DNA of 37,537 nucleotides from an uncultured Peptoniphilus sp. (GCA_902488455.1 CABTWG010000005.1:1-37537), one strand, 5' to 3'. Positions 7,533 to 14,632 are shown, counted from the stretch's first letter. Notes: generated by a model from the sequence alone, not told the origin. Numbers and translations: made by a program.

Positions 7533-9737
7533 ATGTTAGAAATAGAAGTAATTGTCGAGCGCATCATCTTTAGAAATGAAGAAAATGGGTGGTGCGTTCT
7601 TCGAACCATAAGTGAAGGCACGGATCTTGTAGCAACAGGAACGGGACTTACAATAAAGGAAGGCCTGCGTTACAAACTGACGGGAAATATGATCTTTCAC
7701 AACAAATATGGAGAACAATTTAAATTTGAACATTTTGAAGAGATACTTCCAGATACCAAGTCAGGTGTCATAGCATATCTATCTTCTGGACTGATTCCAT
7801 ACATAGGAGAAAAGACCGCAAAGTCCATCTATGACAAGTTCGGCATGGAAACCTTTAAAATCTTGGAAGAAAGCCCTGAAAGGCTAAAAGAAGTAGAAGG
7901 CATCGGCCCTGTGAAATTTGCAAAGATGATGGAGGCACTCCAAGAAACCAAGGAAGCCAAATCTGTAATCATGTTCTTTGGAAAATTAAATATGACCTCC
8001 AATCTAGCAATGAGGGTCTACCAAGTCTTCAAAGACGACAGTGAAAAGATAGTGAGGGAAAATCCATACATTCTTGCAGACGAGGTAAAGGGCATAGGAT
8101 TTAAAACTGCCGACGATATAGCAATGAGCCTTGGATTTAAAAAGAACGATCCATTTAGAATAAAATCAGGCATCAAGTACACCCTATCTCAAGCCAATTT
8201 GGAAGGCCACACCTATCTTCCTAGGGAAATTCTGGTGAAGAAATCTGCCAAAGTTCTAGAAGTTGGAGAAGAGCAAGTTGAGAAGGAAATAAACAGCCTG
8301 GCATTTGACAAGTACTTCTATATAGAAAGAATTGGAGATGTTGACAGCTGCTACTTCACAAACTACTATAGGGCAGAGAACTTCGTGGCAGGAGTGCTAA
8401 CAAAACTCGCATCTAAGAAATACGAAATCAATTTAGAAATAGAGAAAGAAATTGAAGAGATCGAGGACAGAAAGGGGATCCATCTCGCAACGAATCAGAA
8501 AAAAGCAGTGGAAGAAGCACTTCAAAATGGAGTAACGGTCATCACTGGAGGTCCAGGAACCGGGAAGACCACGACCTTAACCACAATCATAGACCTGTGT
8601 GAAAAAGAAGGGCTTAAAGTGAGCCTTGCAGCACCTACGGGAAGAGCGGCGAAAAGGATGGAAGAAGCCACCAAGAGGCCGGCGTCGACCCTTCACAAGC
8701 TTTTGGAAATAAAGCCAGGAGTAAGTATTCAAGAGATGGAAGAGCTGGAATGTGACGTGCTTATTATTGACGAGTGTTCCATGGTGGATCTGTTCTTGAT
8801 GCACAATATTTTAAAAGCCATTCCAGAAAATATAAGGCTCGTGCTAGTTGGAGACAAGGATCAGTTGCCGTCAGTTGGAGCAGGAAACGTGCTAAAAGAC
8901 ATAATCGAATCAGAAATAATCCATGTTGTCTACCTAAATGAAATCTTTAGACAGGAAGAAGGCTCTTTGATAATAGAAAACGCCCACAGAATCAACAAGG
9001 GCATAAGACCGATACTGGACAACAAATCAAAGGACTTTTTCTTTATCGAAAGTCCAGATCCGAGGGGAACTCTTAAGACCATCGTCGACCTTGTAAAAGA
9101 TAGGCTTCCAGCATTTAAGAACCTCGATTCCATAAGAGACATCCAGGTTTTAAGCCCGATGAAGAAGGGAATCGTCGGCGTAGATAATCTGAATAAAACC
9201 TTGCAGGAGGCGCTAAATCCAAAGAGTGGAGATGAGATCACATCATTTGGAAAAGTCTACCGTGCAAATGACAAAGTCATGCAGATAAAAAACAATTACA
9301 ATTTAGAATTTAGTTCAGAATCCGACATCTACCATGAAGAAGGCATGGGCGTATTCAATGGCGAGCTGGGCATGATTGAAGAAATAGACAGTGAAAATAG
9401 AGAAATGTGGGTGGTCTTCGACGAAATAAAGAGAGTTGAGTATCCAATGGAAAATCTATCAGAGCTTACATTGGCATATGCAAGCACCATTCACAAATCC
9501 CAAGGATCAGAATTTCGTGCAGTGATAATACCGCTTCACTCAGCGCCGATCATGCTTCTATCGAGAAACCTACTCTATACAGCCATCACGAGAGCATCGG
9601 AGATGGTAGTGTTAGTTGGAGATAGAAAGTATTTAGACATAATGGTGAGAAACAACCATGTTATGAGAAGGTACACAGGATTAAAAGAAAAAATAATAAC
9701 CACCTGGGAAAAGAGAAAGATCTATGGATTTATCTAG
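7533..9737 (+). CDS. recD2: RecD2-type ATP-dependent DNA helicase
   Basis: RecD2 is a 5'-to-3' superfamily 1B helicase found in bacteria without a RecBCD partner; it acts in replication-fork maintenance and repair. The 734 residues match that family rather than the RecBCD subunit. The N-terminal region begins with an OB-like segment, followed by helix-hairpin-helix pieces such as EVEGIGPVKFAKM (about 116-128). Walker A GGPGTGKTTT is near residue 338, Walker B is LIIDECSMVD, and later motifs include VLVGDKDQLPSVGAG, LNEIFRQ and the C-terminal LAYASTIHKSQGSEF with YTAITRA. It starts 4 bases after the preceding gene and overlaps comF by 14. Confidence 0.95.
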   Translation: MLEIEVIVERIIFRNEENGWCVLRTISEGTDLVATGTGLTIKEGLRYKLTGNMIFHNKYGEQFKFEHFEEILPDTKSGVIAYLSSGLIPYIGEKTAKSIYDKFGMETFKILEESPERLKEVEGIGPVKFAKMMEALQETKEAKSVIMFFGKLNMTSNLAMRVYQVFKDDSEKIVRENPYILADEVKGIGFKTADDIAMSLGFKKNDPFRIKSGIKYTLSQANLEGHTYLPREILVKKSAKVLEVGEEQVEKEINSLAFDKYFYIERIGDVDSCYFTNYYRAENFVAGVLTKLASKKYEINLEIEKEIEEIEDRKGIHLATNQKKAVEEALQNGVTVITGGPGTGKTTTLTTIIDLCEKEGLKVSLAAPTGRAAKRMEEATKRPASTLHKLLEIKPGVSIQEMEELECDVLIIDECSMVDLFLMHNILKAIPENIRLVLVGDKDQLPSVGAGNVLKDIIESEIIHVVYLNEIFRQEEGSLIIENAHRINKGIRPILDNKSKDFFFIESPDPRGTLKTIVDLVKDRLPAFKNLDSIRDIQVLSPMKKGIVGVDNLNKTLQEALNPKSGDEITSFGKVYRANDKVMQIKNNYNLEFSSESDIYHEEGMGVFNGELGMIEEIDSENREMWVVFDEIKRVEYPMENLSELTLAYASTIHKSQGSEFRAVIIPLHSAPIMLLSRNLLYTAITRASEMVVLVGDRKYLDIMVRNNHVMRRYTGLKEKIITTWEKRKIYGFI

Positions 9738-10317
9738 TTGCACAAACTGCACCAATAAAAAATACAAGCTGGAACTATGTAAAGATTGCTACTCAAATCT
9801 GGACTTCGACACGCCGAATATAAAGATAGATGGAATAGATGACATAAATATCTGTCTAAACTACAATAGATTCCTTCGTGAAATAGTGAAGAGGTACAAA
9901 TTCAACGACGAAACCCATTTCTACAAGACATTTGCAGAAATAATCATCGAGGAAATATTTAGAGAAAAACTCTCGAAAAAGATAGATTTCTTAACCTATA
10001 TCCCGATGACAAGAGTGGCATATTTAAAAAGAGGTTACAACCAGCTAAAACTAATAGCAGATGAAATAGAAAAGATGTCCGGCATAGAGGTAAGAGAAGT
10101 TCTAAAAAAGAAGAGACACACCAAGGACCAAGTAGGACTTAGCTTCGTAGAGAGAAAATTGAATTTAAAAGACGCCTTCAAAAGCGAAGAACTAAATGGA
10201 GAAAGAGTGCTTTTGATAGACGACGTCATGACCACAGGAGCAACGGTGGAAGAAGCAGCAAAGGCACTAAAGATGGCAGGAGCATCGGAAGTCTATGTAG
10301 TGGTTCTTGCCCATTAA
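9724..10317 (+). CDS. comF: ComF family phosphoribosyltransferase-like protein
   Basis: ComF proteins support DNA uptake during transformation in competent bacteria; many are found without a full competence system. The N-terminus has a zinc-ribbon-like pattern, CTNC at residues 6-9 and CKDC near 19-22. The C-terminal half is a type I phosphoribosyltransferase fold with the PRPP-loop motif VLLIDDVMTTGATVEEA (about residues 161-177). The 197-residue length is typical. It overlaps recD2 by 14 bases, so the two are co-transcribed, and it ends the long operon. The family call is firm; a role in competence here is inference. Confidence 0.9.
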   Translation: MDLSSCTNCTNKKYKLELCKDCYSNLDFDTPNIKIDGIDDINICLNYNRFLREIVKRYKFNDETHFYKTFAEIIIEEIFREKLSKKIDFLTYIPMTRVAYLKRGYNQLKLIADEIEKMSGIEVREVLKKKRHTKDQVGLSFVERKLNLKDAFKSEELNGERVLLIDDVMTTGATVEEAAKALKMAGASEVYVVVLAH

Positions 10318-10335
10318 TAATAAGAAGAGATAAAA

Positions 10336-10368
10336 GAGAAAAGCAGTCGAAAGATTGCTTTTTTTATT
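10336..10368 (+). terminator. Terminator of the murA-to-comF unit
   Basis: The hairpin AAAGCAGTC-GAAA-GATTGCTTT, with one G-T wobble, is followed by a run of T. It lies about 20 bp after the comF stop. Confidence 0.8.
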
Positions 10369-10399
10369 GGGAATTTCTATTGTGGAGCAAAAAATCAAC

Positions 10400-10428
10400 A
10401 TAAAAAAACGACTGTCGCCAGTCGTTTA
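10400..10428 (-). terminator. Terminator of the small SLH gene
   Basis: AACGACTG-TCGC-CAGTCGTT is a perfect 8-bp stem. Read on the minus strand it ends in a run of T, placing it just after the stop of the SLH gene at 10434. Confidence 0.85.
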
Positions 10429-10433
10429 AATTT

Positions 10434-11024
10434 CTATTTTCTTACAAGTTCCATAATATTTTTGATAACTTGAGAAGCCTCTGCACGGTTAAGAGATTTT
10501 TCAGGCAAGAAATTTCCAAACTCATCACCGGTAATAATATTTTCAGAAGCCAAATTCTTTACATATTGGATATAATCCTTGTCTATGTCCTTTTCGTCGT
10601 TAAAGGAAATAGATCCAGAGCTGAACTCGTATCCAACCACCTTTTCCAGAATAAGAGAAGTAAATCTTGCCATTTCCTGTCTTGAAATTGGAAGATCAGC
10701 CTTAGCTTCATCGGCAGGAACATCGTTGTGGTTTAAATAGTTAAAAGTATTTAAGTACCATTTTCTCTTGACGATGGTGAAAGGCTCTTGCGCATGACCA
10801 GTTGCATTGGTAATAAGAGTGAAAAACTCAGCGTAGGTAACCTCTCTGTAAGGCTTAAAAGATCCGTCGTCGTAACCTTTTACGATTCTTCTGTCTGTAA
10901 GTTCAGAAACGGTGGAGTAGAACCAGTCGTTTTCCGCCACATCGGTAAAAGATTTTGCATCTACATTTATAAAAGTAGAAGTAAGTACAATAATAGATAA
11001 AATAAAAGTATATAATTTCTTCAT
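10434..11024 (-). CDS. Small S-layer-homology domain surface protein
   Basis: This exported protein of 196 residues is probably bound to the secondary cell-wall polymer through SLH domains. I place the start at 11024, giving MKKLYTFILSIIVLTSTFINVDA, a clear signal peptide. A GAGGAG ribosome binding site lies just upstream, and longer in-frame extensions lack both. The mature protein begins with an SLH unit (SFTDVAENDWFYSTV, GYDDGSFKPYREVTYAEF). A weaker unit follows around SRQEMARF and a third near the C-terminus (NIITGDEFGNFLPEKSLNRA). There is no other domain, so it could be an S-layer accessory protein. It stands alone, with its own promoter and terminator. Confidence 0.88.
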   Translation of the reverse strand: MKKLYTFILSIIVLTSTFINVDAKSFTDVAENDWFYSTVSELTDRRIVKGYDDGSFKPYREVTYAEFFTLITNATGHAQEPFTIVKRKWYLNTFNYLNHNDVPADEAKADLPISRQEMARFTSLILEKVVGYEFSSGSISFNDEKDIDKDYIQYVKNLASENIITGDEFGNFLPEKSLNRAEASQVIKNIMELVRK

Positions 11025-11056
11025 AAATCTCCTCGTAAAATAAAATTCTAACATAT

Positions 11057-11085
11057 ATTTTATAATAATAATGGTATTTAGGCAA
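11057..11085 (-). promoter_or_regulatory. Promoter of the small SLH gene
   Basis: On the minus strand, TTGCCT (11080-11085) and TAAAAT (11057-11062) are separated by 17 bp, predicting a start near 11050 and a leader of about 26 nt before the ATG at 11024. Confidence 0.6.
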
Positions 11086-11118
11086 ATGGATGGAGGAGAA
11101 AAAAGAGATGAAATAACT

Positions 11119-11633
11119 CTGTAGCGGAAGCATCTTGCTTCCATAGCCGAAAGAGTGAAGTTTCAGAAATTTGCGAATAATTTCCATCTATCTAGCGACA
11201 ATATCTCCCATTTGGTCATCCTGAGCGAACGAAGTGAGTCGAAGGATCTGATTCATATTTAACCCATCTATTCCAAAAAAATACAAAAAAACCTTCCCAA
11301 CTACAGTCACCCCGAGCGAAGACGGCTCTGCCGTCGTAGTCGAACGGGTCTAGCCTCCGAAGAGCAATCTTGGCAAGTAATTTTTGAAAATATTTATTTG
11401 AAAAAGTTTATAGATTTCGAAATCATGTAAGATCCTTCGACTCCAAAGGCTAACGCCTTTTTCGCTCAGGATGACTGTGTAAAGGGGTTGATTCACCAGG
11501 GTTATACCCATTCGAAGCCTAGCCGAAATCTTTGATTTCGTAGCAGGTCTCATGCAAAGAGCTCCAAAGAAGACGAATGAAATGAAGTCTGATTTGTAGA
11601 ACTTGACTGCCTCTCAGGGTGACTGTCTTCCTT
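11119..11633. repeat. Intergenic repeat cluster 2
   Basis: The gene-free stretch between the small SLH gene and RNA copy 1 is built from recurring modules: the hairpin GGAAGCA-TCT-TGCTTCC (11126-11142); a CTGAGCG module with tip CGAACGAAGTGAGTCG (11215-11249); another with stem GACGGC-TCT-GCCGTC (11306-11349); a reversed one with stem AAAGGC-TAAC-GCCTTT (11431-11475); and a GGTTATACCC end (about 11499). The last is a CTAGCCGAAATC module of about 100 bp (11517-11633) that holds TTTGATTTCGTAGCAGGTCT, GTTCCAAAG-like and GAAGTCTGATTTG blocks. A small frame read on the minus strand across 11350-11553 is repeat sequence, not a gene. Confidence 0.85.
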
Positions 11634-11739
11634 AAATTTGACAAAACCTAACAAAAACTTAAAAAACACGCTAAAACATTAAATAACTCCAAAAAAAATC
11701 AAAGAAAAACAAAAAAATAAAAAAATTTTTAAAAAAAGA

Positions 11740-11748
11740 TGTTTAGAT
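11740..11748 (+). promoter_or_regulatory. Putative -10 element of structured RNA copy 1
   Basis: TGTTTAGAT matches an extended -10 (TG-N-TTAGAT), and copy 2 has TGTTTAAAT at the same distance from its GGGTATTAATAT block. Sequence identity between the copies begins about here. No good -35 is visible in either copy; both have A-tracts upstream instead. This predicts a transcription start near 11755. Confidence 0.4.
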
Positions 11749-12175
11749 TTATTACAGCAGGGTATTAATATAGTACCAAGAAATTGGTGGGGCATTCATC
11801 CTATTGAAAACTCAAATTTATTTCAAAAGAACGACAGGTTCACATTTAAAATCATTTGCCAAAAGAAGTCTTGACATTTAATTAAATATTAAAGTAGATT
11901 TATTAATGATATAGTGGCAGATGTTTAAATATATTGAAGGATTTGACCACAATTTAATAGGAAGTAGAGGATGGTTTCGATACAATAATTTTAAATGCTA
12001 CAAGTTCTTAGAGTTGGGAGCTTCGGTAATAGTTATTTAAATGAACTGTAAAAAATTATCTGGCATACGATGCGGAAGAAGAATGTATCTCGTAGTAGCT
12101 TTTCAGTTACGAAAAATTATACGAAAATAAAATGAATAAAAGAACAAAAAAATTAAATACGAAAAGAGGAATAAC

Positions 12176-12214
12176 GTGATAGAACCTAAAACAGAATGGA
12201 TGAATGCCCAATAA
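12176..12214 (+). CDS. Possible 12-codon ORF within structured RNA copy 1
   Basis: A GTG with AGAGGA five bases upstream (12165-12170) opens a frame encoding MIEPKTEWMNAQ and then TAA. Copy 2 has the same arrangement with MIEPKTERMGAY. The last codons form the 3' strand of the closing helix, so translation would unfold it. Conservation is equally explained by RNA function, and the amino acids that differ are those under base-pairing constraint, so coding is speculative. Confidence 0.25.
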   Translation: MIEPKTEWMNAQ

Positions 12215-12254
12215 AAAAGGAACAGAAATTAAATTAATAATCTGTTCCTTTTTT
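12213..12254. terminator. Bidirectional terminator of RNA copy 1 and fic
   Basis: GGAACAGA (12219-12226) pairs with TCTGTTCC (12241-12248). An A-run precedes the stem and a T-run follows it, so it can end both the plus-strand RNA and the convergent fic gene, whose stop is at 12257. Confidence 0.85.
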
Positions 12255-12256
12255 AT

Positions 12257-12820
12257 TTATAAATTTTCTATGTCGTACTTATTTAAATCTTCGTAGTAGT
12301 AAGAGTTTTGAATTCCTCTCATATATATCACCCGACTATCTATATCTTTTGTAAGGGCTGATTTTAAAAGTGTCTTTAGCTCAAGTGCATTTACAGGTGA
12401 TTTCTCCATGGCACTTAGATACTTAAACTTATCTACCTTTTGCCAATCTATACACATTTTTAAATTATTTTTAAGTATCAAGTCTAGCCAAATCCTTGTG
12501 GCTCTGCCATTTCCTTCTCTAAATGGATGGGCGGTGTTCATTTCTACATACTTTTCTATTATTTCATCAAAAGTATTTTCTGGCATCTTGTCTATTATTT
12601 TCAAATTTTCATTAAGAAATAACACCGGCGCAAATCTGAAATTGCCTTTTGATAGGTTCACATTTCTAATCTTTCCTGCAAATTCAAATATATCTTTGAA
12701 GAGATATTCGTGTATTTCCATTAGACCTTTTGTGGTTCCAACTTCAAATCTATTTATATATCCACTATCACGAAGCTCTATCGCTCTTTTTTTACTTAAT
12801 AGTTCTTCGTCTCTTTTCAT
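12257..12820 (-). CDS. Class III Fic protein (protein adenylyltransferase)
   Basis: Fic enzymes transfer AMP from ATP to hydroxyl side chains of target proteins. The active-site motif HPFREGNGR is complete (residues 98-106, catalytic His98). The layout closely follows the single-domain Neisseria meningitidis Fic protein, including VGTTKGLMEIHEYLF, FAGKIRNVNLSKG, YVEMNTAHPF and AMEKSPVN. Near the C-terminus NSYYYED supplies the class III autoinhibitory pattern S-x-x-x-E (Ser173, Glu177), with Asp where Gly or Asn is usual. DNA gyrase is a known target of such enzymes; the target here is unknown. No antitoxin gene is adjacent, as expected for a self-inhibited type. AGGAG precedes the ATG. Only 18 bp separate the start from the tmRNA terminator. 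Confidence 0.93.
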   Translation of the reverse strand: MKRDEELLSKKRAIELRDSGYINRFEVGTTKGLMEIHEYLFKDIFEFAGKIRNVNLSKGNFRFAPVLFLNENLKIIDKMPENTFDEIIEKYVEMNTAHPFREGNGRATRIWLDLILKNNLKMCIDWQKVDKFKYLSAMEKSPVNALELKTLLKSALTKDIDSRVIYMRGIQNSYYYEDLNKYDIENL

Positions 12821-12838
12821 TTTTTCTCCTAATATGTA

Positions 12839-12866
12839 TAAAAAAACTTACAATAAATTGTAAGTA
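12839..12866 (-). terminator. tmRNA terminator
   Basis: On the minus strand, ACTTACAA-TTTA-TTGTAAGT is followed by a run of T directly after the encoded CCA of tmRNA. Confidence 0.85.
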
Positions 12867-13203
12867 TGGTGGAGGCGGCGGGAGTCGAACCCGCGTCCAA
12901 AAGTAAATCCGAATCAGTCTCTCCGAGCGCAGTCAGTTCTTATAGACCATAGCAGTTAGCTACTGACAGCTGCTGCAAGGCGTGGTTCTTAATACCTACT
13001 TCGTTAGAACCATTGCGAAGTTTCGTGTCCCACTTAAATTGACACCCTTAGTAGACCGTGGGCCTTCTACCTCGGATGACGCGATTACGCTGCGTAAGCT
13101 AAATTATTGTTTTCGTTTATTTTTGTTTAGGCTTTTTAAGTTGTTCCTAACAACTGCTCGCTACTAAAAGTTCATTACCCCTGTCGAAACCAATTTCGCC
13201 CCC
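12867..13203 (-). ncRNA. ssrA: tmRNA (trans-translation RNA)
   Basis: This 337-nt RNA rescues stalled ribosomes with SmpB. The 5' end GGGGGCG pairs with the 3' CGCCTCC that precedes an encoded CCA, forming the tRNA-like acceptor stem with one G-U pair. The T arm GTTCGACTCCCGC and the 5' ATTGGTTTCGACAGGGGTA block are typical. The tag frame ends GAA-AAC-AAT-AAT-TTA-GCT-TAC-GCA-GCG-TAA, giving the degron end ENNNLAYAA. The stop-free frame reaches back to ACA-AAA-ATA-AAC; the exact resume codon is uncertain. Its 5' end directly abuts the vanZ-like stop codon, so its promoter lies in that gene or it is cut from a longer transcript. Confidence 0.96.
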
Positions 13204-13806
13204 TTATATTCCTAGGATGGATTTTAGTCTATCGCTAGTAAAACAAAAGATTGTATAACCAATTATACCCCCTACAAAGTTCAAAATCAAATCGTCTATG
13301 TCACAGCTTCTGCCGACAAAGAACTGAATAAACTCTATAAAGAGTGATATTGAAATGGATAGCACAGCGATTTTTTTTATATCTCTATACCTTATTAATA
13401 TCAAAGGAAAGATAAATCCAATCGGTATAAAAAGCACCACATTTCCAAGTATATTTAGAAGTGCATGGAATATTCCGCTGTACTTAATATAGGATCTAAT
13501 GGTTGCAAATGGAATAAGGCTTATGCCCCAGTATCCAGTGTTTATTCTATCTTTAAAATTGCCTACAAAGTCGAAGTTTTCTGATGTCAAGTCGATGCCT
13601 GAGCCACTTATTATATAGTTTGGCGTAAACATAAATACCATAAGCATGATTATATATCCAGTTAGCACCGATATCATAAGCTCTCTATCGCTATTTGACT
13701 CATTAACCAAATCTTTAAATAGGCTAAGTCTTATTATTCTGCAGAGGATAAACCCGATTAAGAATGATATAAGTCCCCTTGGAAGGAAAAATAGTAGTAT
13801 CTTCAT
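13204..13806 (-). CDS. VanZ-family membrane protein
   Basis: The family is named after VanZ, which gives low-level teicoplanin resistance; most members have no proven role. The protein has 200 residues with about five hydrophobic segments: residues 3-23; 43-63, with the repeated LTGYIIMLMVFMF stretch; one around 105-125; and two in the C-terminal half, including PIGFIFPLILIRY. Conserved VanZ features are GNVVLFIPIGF, the SLFIEFIQFFVGR block and a late RSCDIDDLILNFVGGIIGY motif. Its ATG overlaps the stop of the HAD gene (ATGA), so the two form an operon. Its stop codon touches the first base of tmRNA. Confidence 0.85.
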   Translation of the reverse strand: MKILLFFLPRGLISFLIGFILCRIIRLSLFKDLVNESNSDRELMISVLTGYIIMLMVFMFTPNYIISGSGIDLTSENFDFVGNFKDRINTGYWGISLIPFATIRSYIKYSGIFHALLNILGNVVLFIPIGFIFPLILIRYRDIKKIAVLSISISLFIEFIQFFVGRSCDIDDLILNFVGGIIGYTIFCFTSDRLKSILGI

Positions 13807-14447
13807 AGGAATATCTTCTTTAGAACAGAAAGATCTGAAATGAACAGATCTGATTTTAGAGATAGCTCTCTTAGCATATTGTCATTTGCTTCGTCATACA
13901 TGCAGATAGTTGTAAGTCCTGCCTCTTTTGCAGCAATTATGGCGAAGTATGCATCGTCGATAAGCACAGTTTCCTTAGGATCAAAGCCTGCCATCTCGCA
14001 ACAGGTTAAGAAGAAGTTTGGATCGTCCTTCTTTAGGTTTAATCCGTCGCAGGTTGCAATCTCATCAAAGTACTTGAACATATTTTCTCTCTTTAAGAAT
14101 GGATCGAAGAATTCTTCAGGAGTTCCTGTTCCAAGCATCATCGGAATACCTTCTTCGTAGAATCTATCGAGGACATCTTTTGCACCATGTTTAAGAGTGC
14201 AGTAATGCTCATAGAAATCCTCTGCAATATGCTTCATATCATTATATATTTCATCTGGAGTAAGTGAAAGGTTAAACTTTTCTTTCATATATGTGGAACT
14301 CATCTTTAGACTCATAGTGGTCATCTCTTGTGCATCTTTTGAAGTTATATCTACGCCGTGGCTCTTTAAATAGTCAACGCCTAAGCTTCTCCACATCGCC
14401 ATTGAATCGGCAAGTGTCCCATCCATATCGAAAATTATAGATTTCAT
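13803..14447 (-). CDS. HAD-superfamily phosphatase (beta-phosphoglucomutase-like)
   Basis: This is a cytoplasmic haloacid-dehalogenase-type hydrolase of 214 residues. Motif I is FDMDGTLADS with nucleophile Asp7 and acid/base Asp9, motif II is GTGTPEEF, and the C-terminal acidic motif is VLIDDAYFAIIAAKEAG. A helical cap lies between motifs I and II, as in the beta-phosphoglucomutase/phosphoglycolate phosphatase subgroup. The substrate cannot be read from the sequence. AAGGAGG precedes the ATG. The start is only about 30 bp after the tRNA-Pro terminator, with no clear promoter between, so it may depend on read-through. It is translationally coupled to the VanZ-like gene. Confidence 0.9.
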   Translation of the reverse strand: MKSIIFDMDGTLADSMAMWRSLGVDYLKSHGVDITSKDAQEMTTMSLKMSSTYMKEKFNLSLTPDEIYNDMKHIAEDFYEHYCTLKHGAKDVLDRFYEEGIPMMLGTGTPEEFFDPFLKRENMFKYFDEIATCDGLNLKKDDPNFFLTCCEMAGFDPKETVLIDDAYFAIIAAKEAGLTTICMYDEANDNMLRELSLKSDLFISDLSVLKKIFL

Positions 14448-14473
14448 AAACTTCCTCCTTGTAAAAATTTGAA

Positions 14474-14506
14474 TAAAAAAAAGCTTGCCTTTGAGGCAAG
14501 CTTTTC
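14474..14506 (-). terminator. Terminator after tRNA-Pro
   Basis: AAGCTTGCCT-CAA-AGGCAAGCTT, read on the minus strand, is followed by a long run of T. Confidence 0.85.
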
Positions 14507-14513
14507 AAAAAAA

Positions 14514-14590
14514 TGGTCGGGGTGAGAAGATTCGAACTCCCGGCCCCATGGTCCCAAACCACGTGCGCTACCAAACTGCGCTACACCCCG
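14514..14590 (-). tRNA. tRNA-Pro (TGG)
   Basis: The 77-nt cloverleaf has acceptor CGGGGTG paired with CACCCCG, the D arm TAGCGCAGTTTGGTAGCGCA, anticodon TGG in the loop TTTGGGA, T arm GTTCGAATC and an encoded CCA. A frame reading HVVWDHGAGSSNLL across it is the usual translation of a tRNA gene, not a protein. Confidence 0.97.
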
Positions 14591-14603
14591 ACGTCACTTA
14601 TTA

Positions 14604-14632
14604 AGTATAACAACATTTATAGATTAATGCAA
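14604..14632 (-). promoter_or_regulatory. tRNA-Pro promoter
   Basis: On the minus strand, TTGCAT (14627-14632) and TATACT (14604-14609) are separated by exactly 17 bp. The predicted start is just upstream of the tRNA 5' end at 14590. It may also serve the HAD, VanZ-like, tmRNA and fic genes by read-through. Confidence 0.7.

Larger units (their letters stand above)
11755..12254 (+). ncRNA. Large structured RNA, copy 1 (class not recognised)
   Basis: No protein explains this stretch, yet it aligns with 25131-25558. The 5' block GGGTATTAATATA.TACC leads to the hairpin ACCAA-GAAA-TTGGT (11776-11789). The closing helix pairs 11790-11801 (GGGCATTCATCC) with 12198-12209 (GGATGAATGCCC): 12 perfect pairs, three of them changed on both sides in copy 2. 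Interior helices include CATTTGCCA/TGGCAGATG (11853-11861 with 11915-11923), ATAATTTT/AAAATTAT (11985-11992 with 12052-12059) and TCGTA/TACGA (12090-12094 with 12108-12112). Shared single-stranded blocks are TCAAAAGAA, TTAATAGGAAG or CTAATAGGAAG, TGGCA and, just before the closing strand, GATAGAACCTAAAACAGAA. A terminator ends it. The size of about 500 nt recalls ornate RNAs such as OLE, GOLLD and ROOL, but I see no signature of these. The exact 5' end is inferred. Confidence 0.75.

Noticed and set aside
11755..12254. Retron-type RNA, because of the long terminal inverted pairing
   Set aside because: No reverse transcriptase gene is next to either copy, and each RNA ends in its own terminator. 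I see no clear msr/msd layout.
11755..12254. Riboswitch or T-box leader
   Set aside because: Copy 1 faces a convergent gene and cannot be its leader. Copy 2 is followed by a full terminator and a separate strong promoter. No T-box or anticodon-pairing motif was seen.
12982..13167. Plus-strand frame of 61 codons
   Set aside because: It is antisense to the tmRNA gene and has no ribosome binding site.
14374..14574. Minus-strand frame with HVVWDHGAGSSNLL
   Set aside because: It is tRNA-Pro read as protein and overlaps the HAD gene start.
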